Positions 1 through 12,849 of a DNA stretch of 64,000 bases are shown piece after piece. The stretch's first letter is position 1; each line of letters opens with the position of its first letter. The notes under the pieces were generated by a model, which made no database searches, had not been told where the DNA came from, and saw only the letters and a list, made by a program, of their open reading frames with translations. The stretch is from Triangularia verruculosa (lineage: Eukaryota > Ascomycota > Sordariomycetes > Sordariales > Podosporaceae), in NCBI GenBank assembly GCA_033296885.1, contig MU863888.1, forward strand, positions 345,555 through 409,554. Direction: 5' to 3'. Position numbers and translations under genes: made by a program.

Positions 1-1334
1 ATCTCTCGCTCCACTGCCGAAGGAGATGTCACGATAGGTAGCGGGACTGCCCTTCTGCAAAGCAATTCCCATCAATTTGGAGCTGGTCGACAAAGCCTCA
101 TCCGGGAGCAGACTGTTCCTATTCTCGACAAAAAAACAATGCGGCCGGCCGGCACAGTCACATTCACTTTCTTGATTGTAAAACCCTATCCCCACGAGCT
201 TCAAGGGCCACAAGGGTTCGCCACCCCAGAAGAATGGACCCAGGCTCTCGCACCAGTTTCTTCACGTCCAGTCCTCGTCGGTCATCGAGGCACAGGTCAG
301 AACTTACTCACCAACCACCTCCAAATAGGCGAAAACACAATTGGCTCTTTTCTTGCAGCTGCAAAACTGGGTGCTTCGTTTGTGGAGTTCGATGTCCAAG
401 TTACTCGGGACCTGCAGGCCATTTGCTTCCACGACTTCTCGCTCAGTGAATCTGGCACCGACGTTCCCGTTCACGATCTAACACTAGATCAGTTCTTATA
501 CGCCAGCAAGATCCAGTCTCCACATGGAAACCCCCTGTCCATGCTTGGAAGGCCGCGCTATCATGCGAAAAGACCACGATCCCGTTCATTAGGCGAGCAA
601 TTCGAGGCAGGAGCGATCCAGATCAGAGACAGGATGAAGCACACTGTTGACTTCAAGTTGAAAGGGTTCAAGCCAAACACCAGGGGAGAGTTTATCCAGG
701 ACTCTTTCGCCACTCTGAAGGACGTTTTGATCCAACTGCCGGAGGACATAGGTTTGGATATCGAGATCAAATACCCCCGTCTCCACGAGGCCGCTGATAC
801 CGGCGTGGCACCTGTTGCTATCGAATTGAACACCTTCGTTGATGTTGCACTAGAGACGATACGCCAGTACAGCAAGCCGGGGTGTCGCAGAAAGATCATG
901 CTCTCGTCATTCACTCCCGAGGTTTGCATCCTTCTTTCGCTCAAGCAAAAGGCCCATCCTGTTTTCTTCATCACCAATGCCGGAAAGATACCCATGGCGG
1001 ACATGGAAGTCAGGGCGGCCAGCGTTCAAGTGGCCGTGAGGTTTGCCAGACGGTGGAACCTGACGGGGATAGTCTTTGCGTGCGAGGCACTGCTTTTGAG
1101 CCCAAGGTTGGTAGGATATGTGAAGAAGAAAGGGGGGCTGGTGTGCGCCACCTATGGGGAGCTGAATAACCAGCCTGATGTAGTGATGGTAAGTTCTTTC
1201 TCTGATTGTGTGTAGAGGTAACTTAGAGGACTCAGCTAACATTGCCTTGACAGAAACAAGTATTATCAGGGGTGGATATCATAGTGGCGGATCGAGTTCG
1301 CCTGGTGGCCGATACATTAACAGTCCCGAACTAA
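1..1334 (+). CDS. GDE1: Glycerophosphodiester phosphodiesterase, GDE1 type (5' partial)
   Basis: The frame is open from base 1, so the N-terminus (SPX and ankyrin regions in full GDE1 proteins) lies outside the window. The visible part starts in the conserved stretch before the GDPD domain (SNSHQFGAGR...VTFTFLIVKP). It then shows the catalytic GDPD motifs: GHRG, ENTI, the metal-binding EFD, and CFHDF. Known family role: hydrolysis of glycerophosphocholine to glycerol-3-phosphate and choline in the cytosol, tied to phosphate supply. A 65-nt intron (1189-1253; GTAAGT, GCTAAC branch, CAG) separates the last exon (1254-1334), which ends ...VADTLTVPN. Without splicing the frame would stop at 1215 and lose this conserved end. 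The family call is secure; the symbol is by homology only. Confidence 0.9.
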
Positions 1335-3819
1335 GAATCCATGGAAAAGAGGGCGCAAGGATTCTCATTGATTGTATGCTTTACATACCTACTTAGTAGG
1401 TAGTACATCCAATCAAAACTTTTGCTGGTGATGTAGAATTGAACTAGCAAAGTCGGACCAACAACAGGAATATGTTTTTAATCTCATTATATGCGGTGGA
1501 GGGCGGACCTGGCACATAAGGTCATCATTGTGTATCCGTTGCGACCATCGAGTTTTGAGCTACGGTACACTACCTAAGACCTTGGCTTAAGTGCCCTAGA
1601 TCTGCATACGGAGGTAGGTAGTGTAGCAATAGATGAAGCGCCGGGTCTTGTCTCATTGGGTTTAGTTCGGTATGATACCTATGTACCGAGAAAATGAAGG
1701 AGGGCTGGGGAATGTGAGATCGCCAGATCACACATGCCACATAACCCGTGCTCGATCAACACCTGGGAAAGTAACCACCCCTATCTACCTGCCGCAGGGT
1801 ACCTTCGAGTCATAGGCTAATCTTAATGTGAGAAGCAGGTACACAAGTACGCAAAGTGACACTGCATTAGCGACATTGGCACGTGGCAGCTGTGGTCTGT
1901 GGTGGTTTGCGAGGTATAAGTATATCAGTACCCTGAGGCCTCTTGGCCCATCTTTTAGATGCTCTTCAATGCCACATGAGAAACCACGTTTGTCGTACAG
2001 CTTCTACCTTATTTCTGGTGTTTAATGATCATCGCATCATGAGATGTTACAATCTCCTTGCGTACCTACCTAGGTATCTTCACATTGCCAACTCACCTGG
2101 TGCTACAACCAGCCGTTGCCACGGCTGTTCATCAACACCATAAGCCCCAACGATCAGGATGCGAATTGACCTCCCGTCATGACGATTTCAAGCATCTCTG
2201 TTTGTATTCAACTGTACCTTAGCCTGAATTTAACCTCGCTTCTCACTGGGCTTACATCAACACATCAAGTGAAGCCTGCAAGAAACTCACTTCCCACGTC
2301 GTCACCACCTCCAACCTCTCATCGACATCCACATCCAATCGACCAATCAGACAATCCAATACATGTCGATGATTGCCGTCAACCATCCTCTTTCCTATCC
2401 CAGTCAAGACCGGACGCAAGTGCCGCAACTTCAGCCTTGATTATCTAGAAGGATCATCACATATCCCCCCCTCGTCCCTGTCAACGACCGTTGGGATGGG
2501 CGTCGATCATACCTGGAGATCAACTTGGCATGAGCGGTGCTTTTTATCCCAAGATTCCTATAACAGGTAAAGATGTCGCCATCAATGATTGACTGCAGTG
2601 GACAGGAATAGGCCGAAGCCAGTATGGATTCTCTGACACATGGTAACCACCTTGCTCCCCGCTTCTTTCCCAAAGGAGTCTGACAGCAGGGTCCGCTGCG
2701 GCAAGCATTGGATTCGGGACCGGGAAGATCTCGTGGAATATCCACTGCTATCAAGTTCGTTTATTTCTCCTTTTTAGAAGATGTTTTGAAGGCTCAAACA
2801 CACCTATCGACATGTTTTGGTGGTCAAGAAACCTTCCAAAACATCTTTGGGAGGTTACAATCGAGGTGTTTCTGCCAAGAAGGCTCCTGGTAGGCCAGAT
2901 TGAACCGGAGACTTGCGAGCCAACGGCGGGCGCCGCCCTCCCCCTTCCTTAGCCGGCTCCTGCAGCAGGTCAGCACCGGCAGCTTGTTCGCCTTGTCGAC
3001 GAAGAGAGTCACGCTGTTTGGAGCATGGCAGTGGGGTAGCATTGTGGGGGAGCTTGGACACCCTTGACGGATACCTCTGACGCTGTTATCAAGCGCTAAG
3101 GCTTAATCTCTGGCCAATCAACGGTTCAGAATTTACCTGTTTCATCGTGAACTTCACGTTCAACACCCACTCCCACCACGAAACAGCCTGGTCCGTCCTC
3201 CAGCATGGCAATTGCGATAGCTTCAATGTTCAGCGACTGTAATGGACTCTGGGCCCCGGTCCTTCCACTGTGTATTTTCTAGCCTTGCGGCTTTCTTTCG
3301 ACGGGATCCCGATTTGGTACCGCTCGATATCAGAGAGGACGCGTTTAGCGGCAGATGCATCTCGATTAAGCAGACCCCCACGCTAGGGTCATCAACGGCT
3401 TGCAGCCTTAGTCCACAGGACCCCTATCATCCGTGCCGTCAACGACCCTGAGGTCAATCAGATATCGCTTCACCAGCTCGTTGGCCCAAGCTTGTCGTGG
3501 TGGTGCGCCCCAGACACCAAACCACATCATCAACATCGTCGTCTCACGTGGTGGTTGTCCCGGACTTCAATCAAGCACACACGAATATCTTCTAGAACGG
3601 GCGTCAGCGAGGGTATTTCCCAAACCAGGCCATCACAAGACCCTTCCAGTTGCCGTCGAGGACACCTAGCATACGGACATGAACAAGAATGCGTTTTTGT
3701 CGTCCCTAATATCAGAATTCATAGAATGCTGTTCAATGGCCGGGGGGTTCCCATGGGTTGAAGAGACACAGGAGGGTCCCGCTGAATGCTGGCCCCGCAG
3801 CAGGCCGGGGGTTACGCGG

Positions 3820-3825
3820 AGATAA
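3820..3825 (+). promoter_or_regulatory. GATA element (AGATAA) upstream of purine permease
   Basis: AGATAA lies about 550 bp before the permease start. Fungal nitrogen regulators of the AreA/NIT2 type bind HGATAR, and purine permeases are classic targets. The motif is seen; its function is inferred and a 6-mer can occur by chance. Confidence 0.3.
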
Positions 3826-4118
3826 CTGTAGAGCCCTGAGCCTGTGGTTACCGGCCCCGAGCGAGCAGTCCCTCGGTCCCCACCGCGCGACTGAGCTCAG
3901 TGAGGGCTCAGCACCAGTGGCAGCATCAGGAGCAACACCACCAGCAAGGCAGGCGACACACCAAGAGATGCAGCACGCATCTCGGACGGCGGGGATATGC
4001 ACATCCTAGCCGCTTTAGAGTTTGGAGGAGCTTGGAGACCTGCCGGGTTCCACACCTCCACTCCGCTGTCTCCAGGATCTTGCCCCTTGCCCGGTTGCGA
4101 GACTCGTGCACCTCCGCC

Positions 4119-4124
4119 GATAAG
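4119..4124 (+). promoter_or_regulatory. GATA element (GATAAG, preceded by C)
   Basis: CGATAAG lies about 250 bp before the permease start and fits the AreA/NIT2 consensus. Together with the site at 3820 it is consistent with nitrogen control. No CGG-N6-CCG (UaY-type) site was found nearby. Confidence 0.3.
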
Positions 4125-4371
4125 GCCCTGCAGCATTTGGCAGCCCATCATGTCAGCCAGATCTGCTACCATGGTACAGAACAGTTCGAGTCGTACTTAT
4201 ATGTAAGGTTCAGGACCGACACTTCATCTTGACAGTCCGGACCATCCAGTTCGACATTCCAACTCCATCTCCCCCGTCTTTTACCCCAGACTCTACCGGG
4301 TCCTTCTTTCCATCACACGTCATCCGAACCTCAACCTCCCGGTGTCCACATCCCCCCTCTCAACACCAGCC

Positions 4372-6196
4372 ATGGATGAAGATCAGGGCCCGTCCCAAAT
4401 TGTCCCTGGGCAGACGCCCAAGAGGAACTTTGGCGATCGCCTCAACACCATCAAGAAGACTTTTACCACCAAGGACGGCCTCATTGGCGACTACGACTAT
4501 GCATTCCTTTTCCGACCAAACCTTCCATTCATGGCCAAGTCCGACAAGGCGCCACCATTCTTCGGCCTCAATGACCGCATGCCCGTCTTTCTTGTCTTGA
4601 TCCTCGGCTTCCAGCACGCACTTGCCATGTTAGCGGGTATTATCACACCCCCGATCATCATGTCCGGCGCCGGCGGTGTCAATCTCACCACTGAGCAAAC
4701 GGAATACCTCGTCTCTACCGCCCTCATCGTATCAGGTCTCTTGTCCGCCATCCAAATCACCCGTATCCACATCAAGGGTACACCATATTACATCGGTACC
4801 GGTCTGATCTCCGTCGTCGGTATCTCCTTCGCCATCATTCCCGTTGCTACTGGCGCGTTCAACCAAATGTATGAGAATGGCTTCTGTCAGAAAGACGAGA
4901 ATGGAGCCAAGCTCCCCTGCCCCGATGCCTACGGTGCTGTCCTCGGTACAGCCGCTCTTTGCGCCCTCCTCGAAATTGCCCTGAGTTTCATGCCACCAAA
5001 GATCATGCTTCGCATCTTTCCCCCAATAGTCACCGGCCCTACTGTCATGCTCATTGGTATTCATCTCATAGAGTCTGGTTTTAAAAACTGGGCTGGTGGC
5101 TCCGGCCTCTGCTCCGAGAAGAACCCCGCCGAGTTCTTTGCCCGCTGCCCCGATATTTCGGCTCCGAACGCCCTGCCGTGGGGTTCACCAGAGTACCTCG
5201 GCCTCGGCTTCAGCGTCTTCCTCACCATCATCCTCTGCGAGCGTTTCGGCTCCCCGATCATGAAGTCCACCTCCGTCATCATTGGTCTGTTGACTGGCTG
5301 CATCATCGCTGCTGCCACCGGCTACTTTAACCGTGCTGGCATCGACCATGCTCCTGTTGCTTCCTTCATTTGGGTCAAGACTTTCAAGCTTACCCTTTAT
5401 GGACCACTCGTGCTGCCGCTGATGGCAGTTTTTATCATCTGCGCTTGCGAGGCTATCGGTGACATCACTGCCACTTGTGATGTCTCCAGACTTGAAGTCG
5501 AAGGCAAGCTGTATGAGAGCAGAATCCGGGGCGGTGTCTTGGCCGATGGTATCAACGGTATGCTGGCTGCTCTCTGCACCATCACCCCTGTCACCACCTT
5601 TGCCCAGAACAACGGTGTTATCGCCTTGACCCGCTGCGCCAACAGAAGCGCCGGTTACTGCTGCTGGTAAGTCTTGTTTCGCCCGTCATGCAGCTGTTCC
5701 TTTCACATGCTAATCCTCCTCCCGTAGCTTCTTCCTCGTCATCATGGGTGTCTTCGCCAAGTTCGCCGCCTCCCTCGTCGCGATCCCTTCCGCTGTCCTC
5801 GGCGGCATGACAACCTTCCTCTTCACGGCTGTTGCGGTCTCCGGCATGGCCATCATCACCAAGGGCGTCCCGTTCAACCGCCGCAACCGCTTCATCCTCA
5901 CCGCCGGTCTCGCTCTCGGTTACGGCGCCACCCTGGTGCCGAACTACTTTGAGAATGTCTTCAGCTACAGCGGCGACGACAAGGGTCTGCAGGGCTTTCT
6001 GGACGCCATCTCCCTCATCATGGAGACTGGGTTTGCTGTGACGGCTATGGTGTGCATGATTCTGAACCTTACTCTGCCGATGGAGGTGGAGGATGTCACC
6101 GAGGCGGTTGCTGGGCAGGGGTCGGTGGTGAGAAATGGAAGGCCGATGAGCGTGGGGGATAGTGTGGAGGAGGAGAAGGGGGTGAAGAGCGTCTAA
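4372..6196 (+). CDS. Uric acid/xanthine permease, NAT/NCS2 family (UapA/UapC type)
   Basis: A 587-residue plasma-membrane H+-purine symporter after splicing one 61-nt intron (5667-5727; GTAAGT, GCTAAT branch, TAG; phase 2). The hallmark QH motif is in GFQHALAML (Q81-H82), and the NAT signature is QNNGVIALTR (residues 412-421), followed by CANRSAGYCC. Many hydrophobic helices are visible, for example VFLVLILGF and VPLF-type stretches in the second exon. The start is the ATG at 4372 in good context (CAGCCATGG); the frame extends upstream but has no other ATG. Length matches the Aspergillus UapA/UapC proteins. Upstream GATA sites suggest nitrogen control. UapA versus UapC cannot be told from sequence alone. 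Confidence 0.93.
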
Positions 6197-7092
6197 AGCG
6201 GGCAAGGGTTATTTATGATGATTTAGCGATGTTTTTTGTTTCTTTTTTTATATTGGTTTTGGGCTGGGATGATTAGGCATGGATAATATTCTTGGATGCA
6301 CATATTTGGGAACCTGGGAGCAACATACATGAGATGGTATGATGTGTGTTCAAAAAAGTGGATGGGTTTTGATGATGATTAGCAAGCATGTCGGCAAGCA
6401 TGCACGAAATAAGGAAAGGATACCCTGTCGTTGATATGTACATGTATGTAATCTTGGAGGTGGATATGATGAAAAATGGAGGGAAAGATGATCCATCAAT
6501 ACTGCTTTCTGATTGCGGTAGTTGACCATGTTCGTGTCCTCCTGGCCTCATCCGGAGCGGGTTAGGGTTGTGGCTCTCTTGCCCTTGTTTGAGGTCGCTG
6601 AACTTGAGGTGTCACAAGGCATGAGATATTTCCAACACGCCATTTAAAGTATTTAACTGGACACCTATCAGAAATTACCAACAAACAAAATAACAAAAAG
6701 CCCGAGGGGAGGTTTGTTAGGTACCCTGTGAAACCGGGGGTCGTTGGTCAAAGTCTAAAACAAATGACCATCTCAGAAGGCCACGACAACAACAAGAACG
6801 CAGGAAACCCATATACGCTCTTGCCACAAGCAACATTTTTAATTTTCAGGCAAATCTGTGAGGCTTCAGCGAAGCGTACCCCTTCGCACCGATAAATACA
6901 AAGCGATATAAAGTCTTCTTTTTATGCATCTCTTCAGGACATTGATAATCCGCATCCTTAACCAAGATCGTCGTGTCATCATCCCCTTGCTGCAAAAACA
7001 GTGTCTTGATACCTACATCAGAACACCGAACCAACCTTTTTTCCCCAATTCCCCCGGCTTTAAAGAAAAAAAAAAGCTAAGGAGCATGATCA
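6197..7092. other. Convergent intergenic region
   Basis: Spacer between two convergent genes, T/A-rich just after 6196 and before 7092, so probably both 3' UTRs. No gene is supported. Confidence 0.6.
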
Positions 7093-10000
7093 TCAAATAA
7101 CATCATCCAACCCGTCAAAGTCAAAATCCCTAATCACCGGCGGCGGACCGCCATCATCCTCCCTCCTTCCCGCATTTCCACCCCTCCCAATCCCCCTCAC
7201 CCGACTCCCCTCCATTTCCCCCCTTCCTCGACTGGTATAAGCAGTAATAAAACCCCCCCCATCATTCACCTCCTTGCCCTCCTCTATCCCCCTGTTGCTG
7301 TTGTTGTTGTTGTAACCCGCTTCTGTCCCAGGCCGGGAAGCATACGTCTGCCCGGGGGCAGCAGCCCACTCCCCTTCTCCAACTCGACCAATGTACCTCC
7401 CCCCATTTCCCCCCGGCGCAACACCGATCTTGGCATTGTCCCGCCTCCGCAAGGTTACCCGCCGAGATCCCCCGCCGCCAGCAGAAGAAGGGGGAGGGGA
7501 CCAAATGCTTGAGTTTCCGGCGTCGGACTCCGAGTATGACATTACACTAGCGGCGGAGGAGAAGGTATGAGATGGGGCGCGACTGCTTCCCGAGCGAAGA
7601 GATTTGTTGTTATTGCTGCGGTAACCCCCCACCGAGCTTGCTGCTCGAGATGATAAGGACGGCAAAGGGAAGTTATACGACCGGCCGCCGTACGCGTAGA
7701 TAGGGCTGTTGGTGGAGTAAGTGTCGTCTTGCTCGTCAGTCGAGTTTTCTTCGGCTCCGCTGTTGGTCGCGCTACTGCTTCCGCCTCCTTCGTGCTGGGG
7801 AGATGTCTGCCAAGTCTGAGAGATGGTCCAGCAGTGCGACTGTTTGTGGGAGGCTTCGCTGAAGTGGTTGTGGCCGGATGTTTTCCAGGGGGGGAGTTTG
7901 GTGTTGCCTTTGAGGCGGGGGGAGAGGTGGTATGTAACGTTGTCGCGGTGTCGGACGTTGGGGACGTCGACGGAGACGCTTGCGAGGGTCTGGAGGATGC
8001 CGTAGACGAGAACCCAGCGGCCGCGGCGGGCGGGGTCGACTTCAGCGATTTTGTCAGATTTTTCGAATTTGGAAAAGGCGTCGATGAGGTCTGAGTGGGT
8101 GAAGTCCGAGCCGAGTATGCAGATGTTGGTTGCTTCAGTGTAGGCTAGTTGAATGCGGCGATCTAAGGCACCGGCACGGGTTGATGTTGTTGCTGGGGGC
8201 TTTTTAGAGGATTTATTGCCGAACATGCCGCCTCCACTAGGGAAGGAGGTGTCTTTGCTTGGGTTGTCAGGAGGAGGGATGGACTCTGGGACCAAGGGGT
8301 AAGGGTGTGGAATATGAGGAAAGCGGTGTTTATTGTCGAACTCGATGAGCATATCTGTCATGGGGAGATCTTCACTGTCGGCCTCGAAAGCTCCGTTGCC
8401 GCTCTCGCTGACCATCATCCATTTCCTACTTGAACGAGCCTCGGAGACGTCCCAGACGATGTCCCGATTGACGAGGTAGTCGTATAGTGCGGCAAAGTCT
8501 TTTTGAAGAGACTGGGCAACTGTGCGGGTGAGCCAAATGTCTTCTTCCTCTTCGGCTATGCCTTTCGCCATGGCTACGGCATAGGGATCACCTCCTGGTC
8601 GGGCTAGCGGTGGTGGCCATGAACCATATTCGCGTGTGTAGTATTGGATGAAGAAGTTCTGAAGCCGGTCGGCGGCGGCTTTGGCTGGTGCAGCGCCGAC
8701 GGGACCACTTGCATTGGCTGTGGTGGCAACGGCTGCTGGCCACATGTCACTGTACTGGAAGGTAGCTAGGCGTTCTTCTGCCGCTTGGACACGGAGGTGC
8801 GTCTCGAGACATGCCCGTTCAAGAAGGGCCCTGGTGATGGGGGTGACATGACGGAAGTCGGAGCAACGCTCAAGACAAGAGTACATGCCTGCACAATGCA
8901 AGAAGCTCTCGCGCCAGCCTTCTTCCCATCGGACATCGCTCTCTTCACTCCATGCGAGGAGACTGACTGCAGTCTCTGGGTCATTGCGCACGTCATCGAT
9001 GCCGCGAGCCGAAAGGTAGTTCAGAATCGTACCGACGTTGTCGGATTCTGGTGGCATGTAAGACTCCAGCCGTGAGTGAAGATCCGTCAGAGCTTGGTAC
9101 AAGGAGAACCCAACGAGCGAGGTATGGTAGAGCATCGCAAAGACATTGCGGGTGGTGATGTGGAGTCGGAACTGGTCAAGTTTGCTCATGTTCACAGGGG
9201 TCTGGAAGTACATTTCGTACGAAATTTGCCCTTCGGCCTCCCAGCTGTTATCTTCTAATGCCGGTGATGTTGGGTGCCCACCGCGGCCCATACCACCTGC
9301 GGTAAGATGCTGTCCATGGCCATCGTGCCGTTGTAGCACTGGGGGAGCACCAGCAGGGGATGGTGGCAAGTGAATGTCCTCCTCTGTCAAACCTTCTCGC
9401 AAGAGCGTGATGAGGTATCGAGATTCCGTAGCCTCGATGATGTGTGAGGATAGGCGGAAGGACGGATTTGGGCGTGGAGATTGGCCCTTGGTACCAAAGA
9501 AAACCAGCACATCTCCGTTGTGATCCCATAGTTCTGGGTCTTTTCGCAGCTTATTCCAACGTTGAACAGGCCTTCCCGCCCCAATCCAGCGCTTGATAGG
9601 AGGTGCGCCCGAGGACCCTGGGGTAGGGGCCAGCTTTCCAGATGGCGGAGGCGACAACAACCCGGTGTCATCCCAAGGCACGCCAGGATGTGGTCCCGAC
9701 GGCTGATACTGAGTGGGTGAAATGTCGGCATCGTACCCATCGTTGGAGTCAGCCGAAACGGGAGACGGCCGGACAGTTGCCGAGGATTCGGGTCGAAAAT
9801 TGGCTGGTTTGTCGAGATTGCTTCCCTTCTTGTCCTTCTTCTTGAACGCAAATGTCTTGGCCAAGCCCTTGCGAAAGTCATCGCTTCTCTTGTCGAGCAT
9901 ACTTCGCAGCCCCGATTTTTCTATCCCCGAGACATCCTCTGTCTTGATGACCGGTCGTCTCGCACGAGCATAAGCAAAGTCGTTTAACGGCCTGTTGTGC

Positions 10001-10338
10001 TGTGATGTGCTGGCGCCGTCTCGTCGTCCATCCACACTCGATCCACTCTGACTGCCACTGCCCTGGGGCACATACGGGGGAACGTCTCCTCGATACGCTG
10101 TTAATTCATCTTCTCGCGCATGCTCCGAGAACTTCAAGAAGCGCGCGTTCGTAGTTCCGACCCCTGTCACAAGATGCCTCTCCTGTCGAAGCGCTGGCAT
10201 AGAGTCTATCGGGTAATCGCCGATGGTGGCATTATCAGAGCTGGTGGTTGACTTTGCCCGACCTCTACCGTGGCCTTGCTGCTCCCCTGTCTTCGTCTCC
10301 GTTATCTTTTTGCGCACATAGGCGCTGCGCCCGGACAT
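7093..10338 (-). CDS. Large fungal protein of DUF8004 type
   Basis: A single uninterrupted frame of 1081 codons opening with ATG at 10338. The first ~230 residues are basic and probably disordered, with a conserved-looking block (HLVTGVGTTNARFLKFSEHA). The folded core begins near residue 240 (KRWIGAGRPVQRWNKLRKDP...WDHNGDVLVFFGTKGQ) and runs to about residue 800; it is alpha/beta and W/F-rich. The last ~250 residues are Ser/Gly/Asn-rich with a run of Asn. I recall the core as the fungal DUF8004 family, widespread in Sordariomycetes and of unknown function. There is no signal peptide or membrane segment, so it is probably cytosolic or nuclear. The frame is secure; the family name is from memory. 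Confidence 0.8.
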   Translation of the reverse strand: MSGRSAYVRKKITETKTGEQQGHGRGRAKSTTSSDNATIGDYPIDSMPALRQERHLVTGVGTTNARFLKFSEHAREDELTAYRGDVPPYVPQGSGSQSGSSVDGRRDGASTSQHNRPLNDFAYARARRPVIKTEDVSGIEKSGLRSMLDKRSDDFRKGLAKTFAFKKKDKKGSNLDKPANFRPESSATVRPSPVSADSNDGYDADISPTQYQPSGPHPGVPWDDTGLLSPPPSGKLAPTPGSSGAPPIKRWIGAGRPVQRWNKLRKDPELWDHNGDVLVFFGTKGQSPRPNPSFRLSSHIIEATESRYLITLLREGLTEEDIHLPPSPAGAPPVLQRHDGHGQHLTAGGMGRGGHPTSPALEDNSWEAEGQISYEMYFQTPVNMSKLDQFRLHITTRNVFAMLYHTSLVGFSLYQALTDLHSRLESYMPPESDNVGTILNYLSARGIDDVRNDPETAVSLLAWSEESDVRWEEGWRESFLHCAGMYSCLERCSDFRHVTPITRALLERACLETHLRVQAAEERLATFQYSDMWPAAVATTANASGPVGAAPAKAAADRLQNFFIQYYTREYGSWPPPLARPGGDPYAVAMAKGIAEEEEDIWLTRTVAQSLQKDFAALYDYLVNRDIVWDVSEARSSRKWMMVSESGNGAFEADSEDLPMTDMLIEFDNKHRFPHIPHPYPLVPESIPPPDNPSKDTSFPSGGGMFGNKSSKKPPATTSTRAGALDRRIQLAYTEATNICILGSDFTHSDLIDAFSKFEKSDKIAEVDPARRGRWVLVYGILQTLASVSVDVPNVRHRDNVTYHLSPRLKGNTKLPPWKTSGHNHFSEASHKQSHCWTISQTWQTSPQHEGGGSSSATNSGAEENSTDEQDDTYSTNSPIYAYGGRSYNFPLPSLSSRAASSVGGYRSNNNKSLRSGSSRAPSHTFSSAASVMSYSESDAGNSSIWSPPPSSAGGGGSRRVTLRRRDNAKIGVAPGGNGGRYIGRVGEGEWAAAPGQTYASRPGTEAGYNNNNSNRGIEEGKEVNDGGGFITAYTSRGRGEMEGSRVRGIGRGGNAGRREDDGGPPPVIRDFDFDGLDDVI

Positions 10339-12849
10339 GGCGCTGATTGACGAGGCTCACGCGAGCCGTACAACTTGGGGTAAGGTAGGTGCCCGGTTGA
10401 CACTTTCTCGTTGGCTGTCACAGAAGGGTACCAATGTAAATTTATGCGCATATGGGCAGAGACAGCAAAAGTGTTGGAAAAGAGCGTCCGTGATCATAAC
10501 TGATCGCAACGGGCCGCTTCTGCAGTTAAGGGGCGTTTGCGAAAATCTTTTGACTACCGCTCCCGCTCCGGGTCCTGCGTACGGGGGGCGTTGAACTGCA
10601 GATAGACGGCGAAGTCGTGTCGCTCCCAGGGAAAAAAGGTCTTATACGGGCGGAACCAGTCAGCAGGGCGTCTTGTGTGCAACCGGCAGATGAGGTGTTA
10701 TTGGTGGTCCAATGCGAAAACTTTGGGGGCTGTAATGTCATGGATAAAAGGGCAGTAAAGGAGTGATACTGAGCAAGAAAGAAGCGACATCGTCGAGGTC
10801 GAGAGGAGGGCGGGGGGCCTTCAAAGGGGGGGGAGAAAAGTAAAAGTGCGGAGGAAATTCTCGTCAACGAAAAGGAACGGGATACTGTTTGCTTTTTCCA
10901 CAAGTGGCGGCAAGTAGGAACTGGCTTTGCCTACATGATCGTTGGTTCTCAAGCTTCTCCTGTTCGGGCGTGCTGCATCAGAGAGGGGGACCAAGCCGAT
11001 TGCTCGGGTCAACGCTGTATGCAGTCGTAACCCCCGTCTGGAAACTCGACGCACACCTGCAGGTCAGGCGAGGTATCAATGTTGCGAGGTCGTTATCGGC
11101 TGGGCAATAACAAGGTGCCAGGACACTGAGAAGGGCCGGCAGTAAGCAAGCAAGAGCTGATCAGAAACAAGAGCGGGAGAAAGGCTGAAGAAGAGTCAAG
11201 ACGGATCAACTTGATCTACATCAGTCATGATGAGGCTATCCATCGTGGGCCAGAACGAGCGCCAGACAGACTGGGCTCATCGGGATCTGGATGGAGTCGC
11301 TGATAGTAAGTGATATGGTGCCCCAGGAGATATGCTGACCCTCAGGGCTTCCTGAATCATCCAGTTTCCCGGGCTGGAGCGATAGTGATACAACATCGTG
11401 TACCTCGTCCCAATATGGAGTAGGGGGCTGCCCGACAGCGGTGCGACGCTGTGATGCAGCACGAGATGAAGGCTTGACTGCATGGCCCTAGCGGATAAGG
11501 TATGATTGACGACTGGGTCGAGGTCTGGGCATTTGATAAGGAACCCTGTGAGTCGTGGGATGTGTAATGGCGATGATGTGCGTCGTTTTGATAGGATTGC
11601 TCGCCTGTGATGCTCCTGATAACTTCTGCTGACAACGGTCGCGTCGGAGGGTGCCGTTGACGCGCTGCTGACGGACCTGGGTGGCTTGAAACACTGTTGG
11701 CGCAGGGAGTTTGATATTGCGAGGGTCGGGATGCAGTGATGTCACGTCCGGATGATCGGGGAGCGCAAAAGTGTTCCCTTGTGCTGCAGCGAAAATGAGG
11801 GCATCTTGAAGGGGAACGAGCTGAATTCATCATGAAGGATGGTTTGTGGTGGAGCCTATCGCGGCAAACCCCCACCACCCCACCCAGCGATACCCCACCC
11901 TTCCGCAGGCTCCAACGGCGAGCCGACATCCATGGCGAAGCTCCAGCAGCACCACCGCACCAGCACCTGGTGTTTATCCAGCGGGGAAAGTTACTGCCTC
12001 CTAGTTTTATTCGTTTCGAAAAAAGCAATCAAGAGACTCAATTCGTAGTTCTAGGTCGAGCACTACTGCCACGGCCGCTCGAACTGCCGAGTAATGGTAG
12101 GCCCGCGTCGGCGGCCGTGGTACCCGACTGGAGTTCTCACCGGTAAGCCAGCAGCTGCCGCCACTGACCGGGTCGCCGAGCTTTTCGTCGATGAGGCTGG
12201 TTTTGACTCCAGCCAAGTCCTATGTGGCTCAGCACAGTCATCCCAGCTCACCCCCAAGGTCGTCAAACGGGCCGTATACAACTTCCAACATCCTATGGAC
12301 TCGGCCCCATGTTTGGCCAGATCCTCGTCGCTGAAGCGAATATCACACGCGTTTTCAAGTCAGAGTATTACATCAGTACATCTCACAATCCCCCTCATCG
12401 CACCATTCAAACCAGGATAGTTGCCACAACTTCCTCAACTGTATTCAAAAGGCAAAATGTGGCTGCTTACAAGAAGTTTGATTTGCAAGAGAGTGTCGAT
12501 GATTTCTTATGGAAATTATGCAGAAATCGACGGGAGTAGGAAGGGTTGAAGAACACAAAGGTATAATAAGCCACCGAATGTCCCCAGTGCATCTCTGGAA
12601 TCTTTCCTTCTCTTACAGGCTCAGCTCATTTTTTTCTTTTCTCTTCTTCAAGAGCTAGACGCTCCTTTTCTCGACTGACGACAAGGCTACACTCCTTTTG
12701 TATCTATCTGGATAGATCTCTTTCACTTGTCTCATCAGTTCTAGACTTTTCCTACGTTCATTTCTAGGCATTCCTGGTCTTCATTCCTCGCAATCTTGGC
12801 AATTTTCCCCTTTTTTTCCGAATCAATTAGACTGAGAAATCGCTTCAAA
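10339..12849. other. Long intergenic region
   Basis: Divergent spacer between the DUF8004-type gene and a secreted-protein gene. Open frames here mostly lack ATG starts and overlap on both strands. From about 12600 the + strand is strongly pyrimidine-rich (CTTTTC tracts), typical of a fungal core promoter and leader. Confidence 0.55.

Larger units (their letters stand above)
1335..4371. other. Long intergenic region and purine permease promoter
   Basis: No convincing gene on either strand: open frames are short, overlap one another and lack coherent composition. It holds repeated ACCTAGGT/TAGGTAGG motifs (near 1390, 1612 and 2065) and, closer to the permease, two GATA-type elements and pyrimidine-rich leader sequence. 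Confidence 0.6.

Noticed and set aside
11357..12028. 223-codon open frame on the minus strand
   Set aside because: Begins with TTG, no ATG near the start, Arg/Ser/His-rich shadow-like composition and no recognisable domain.
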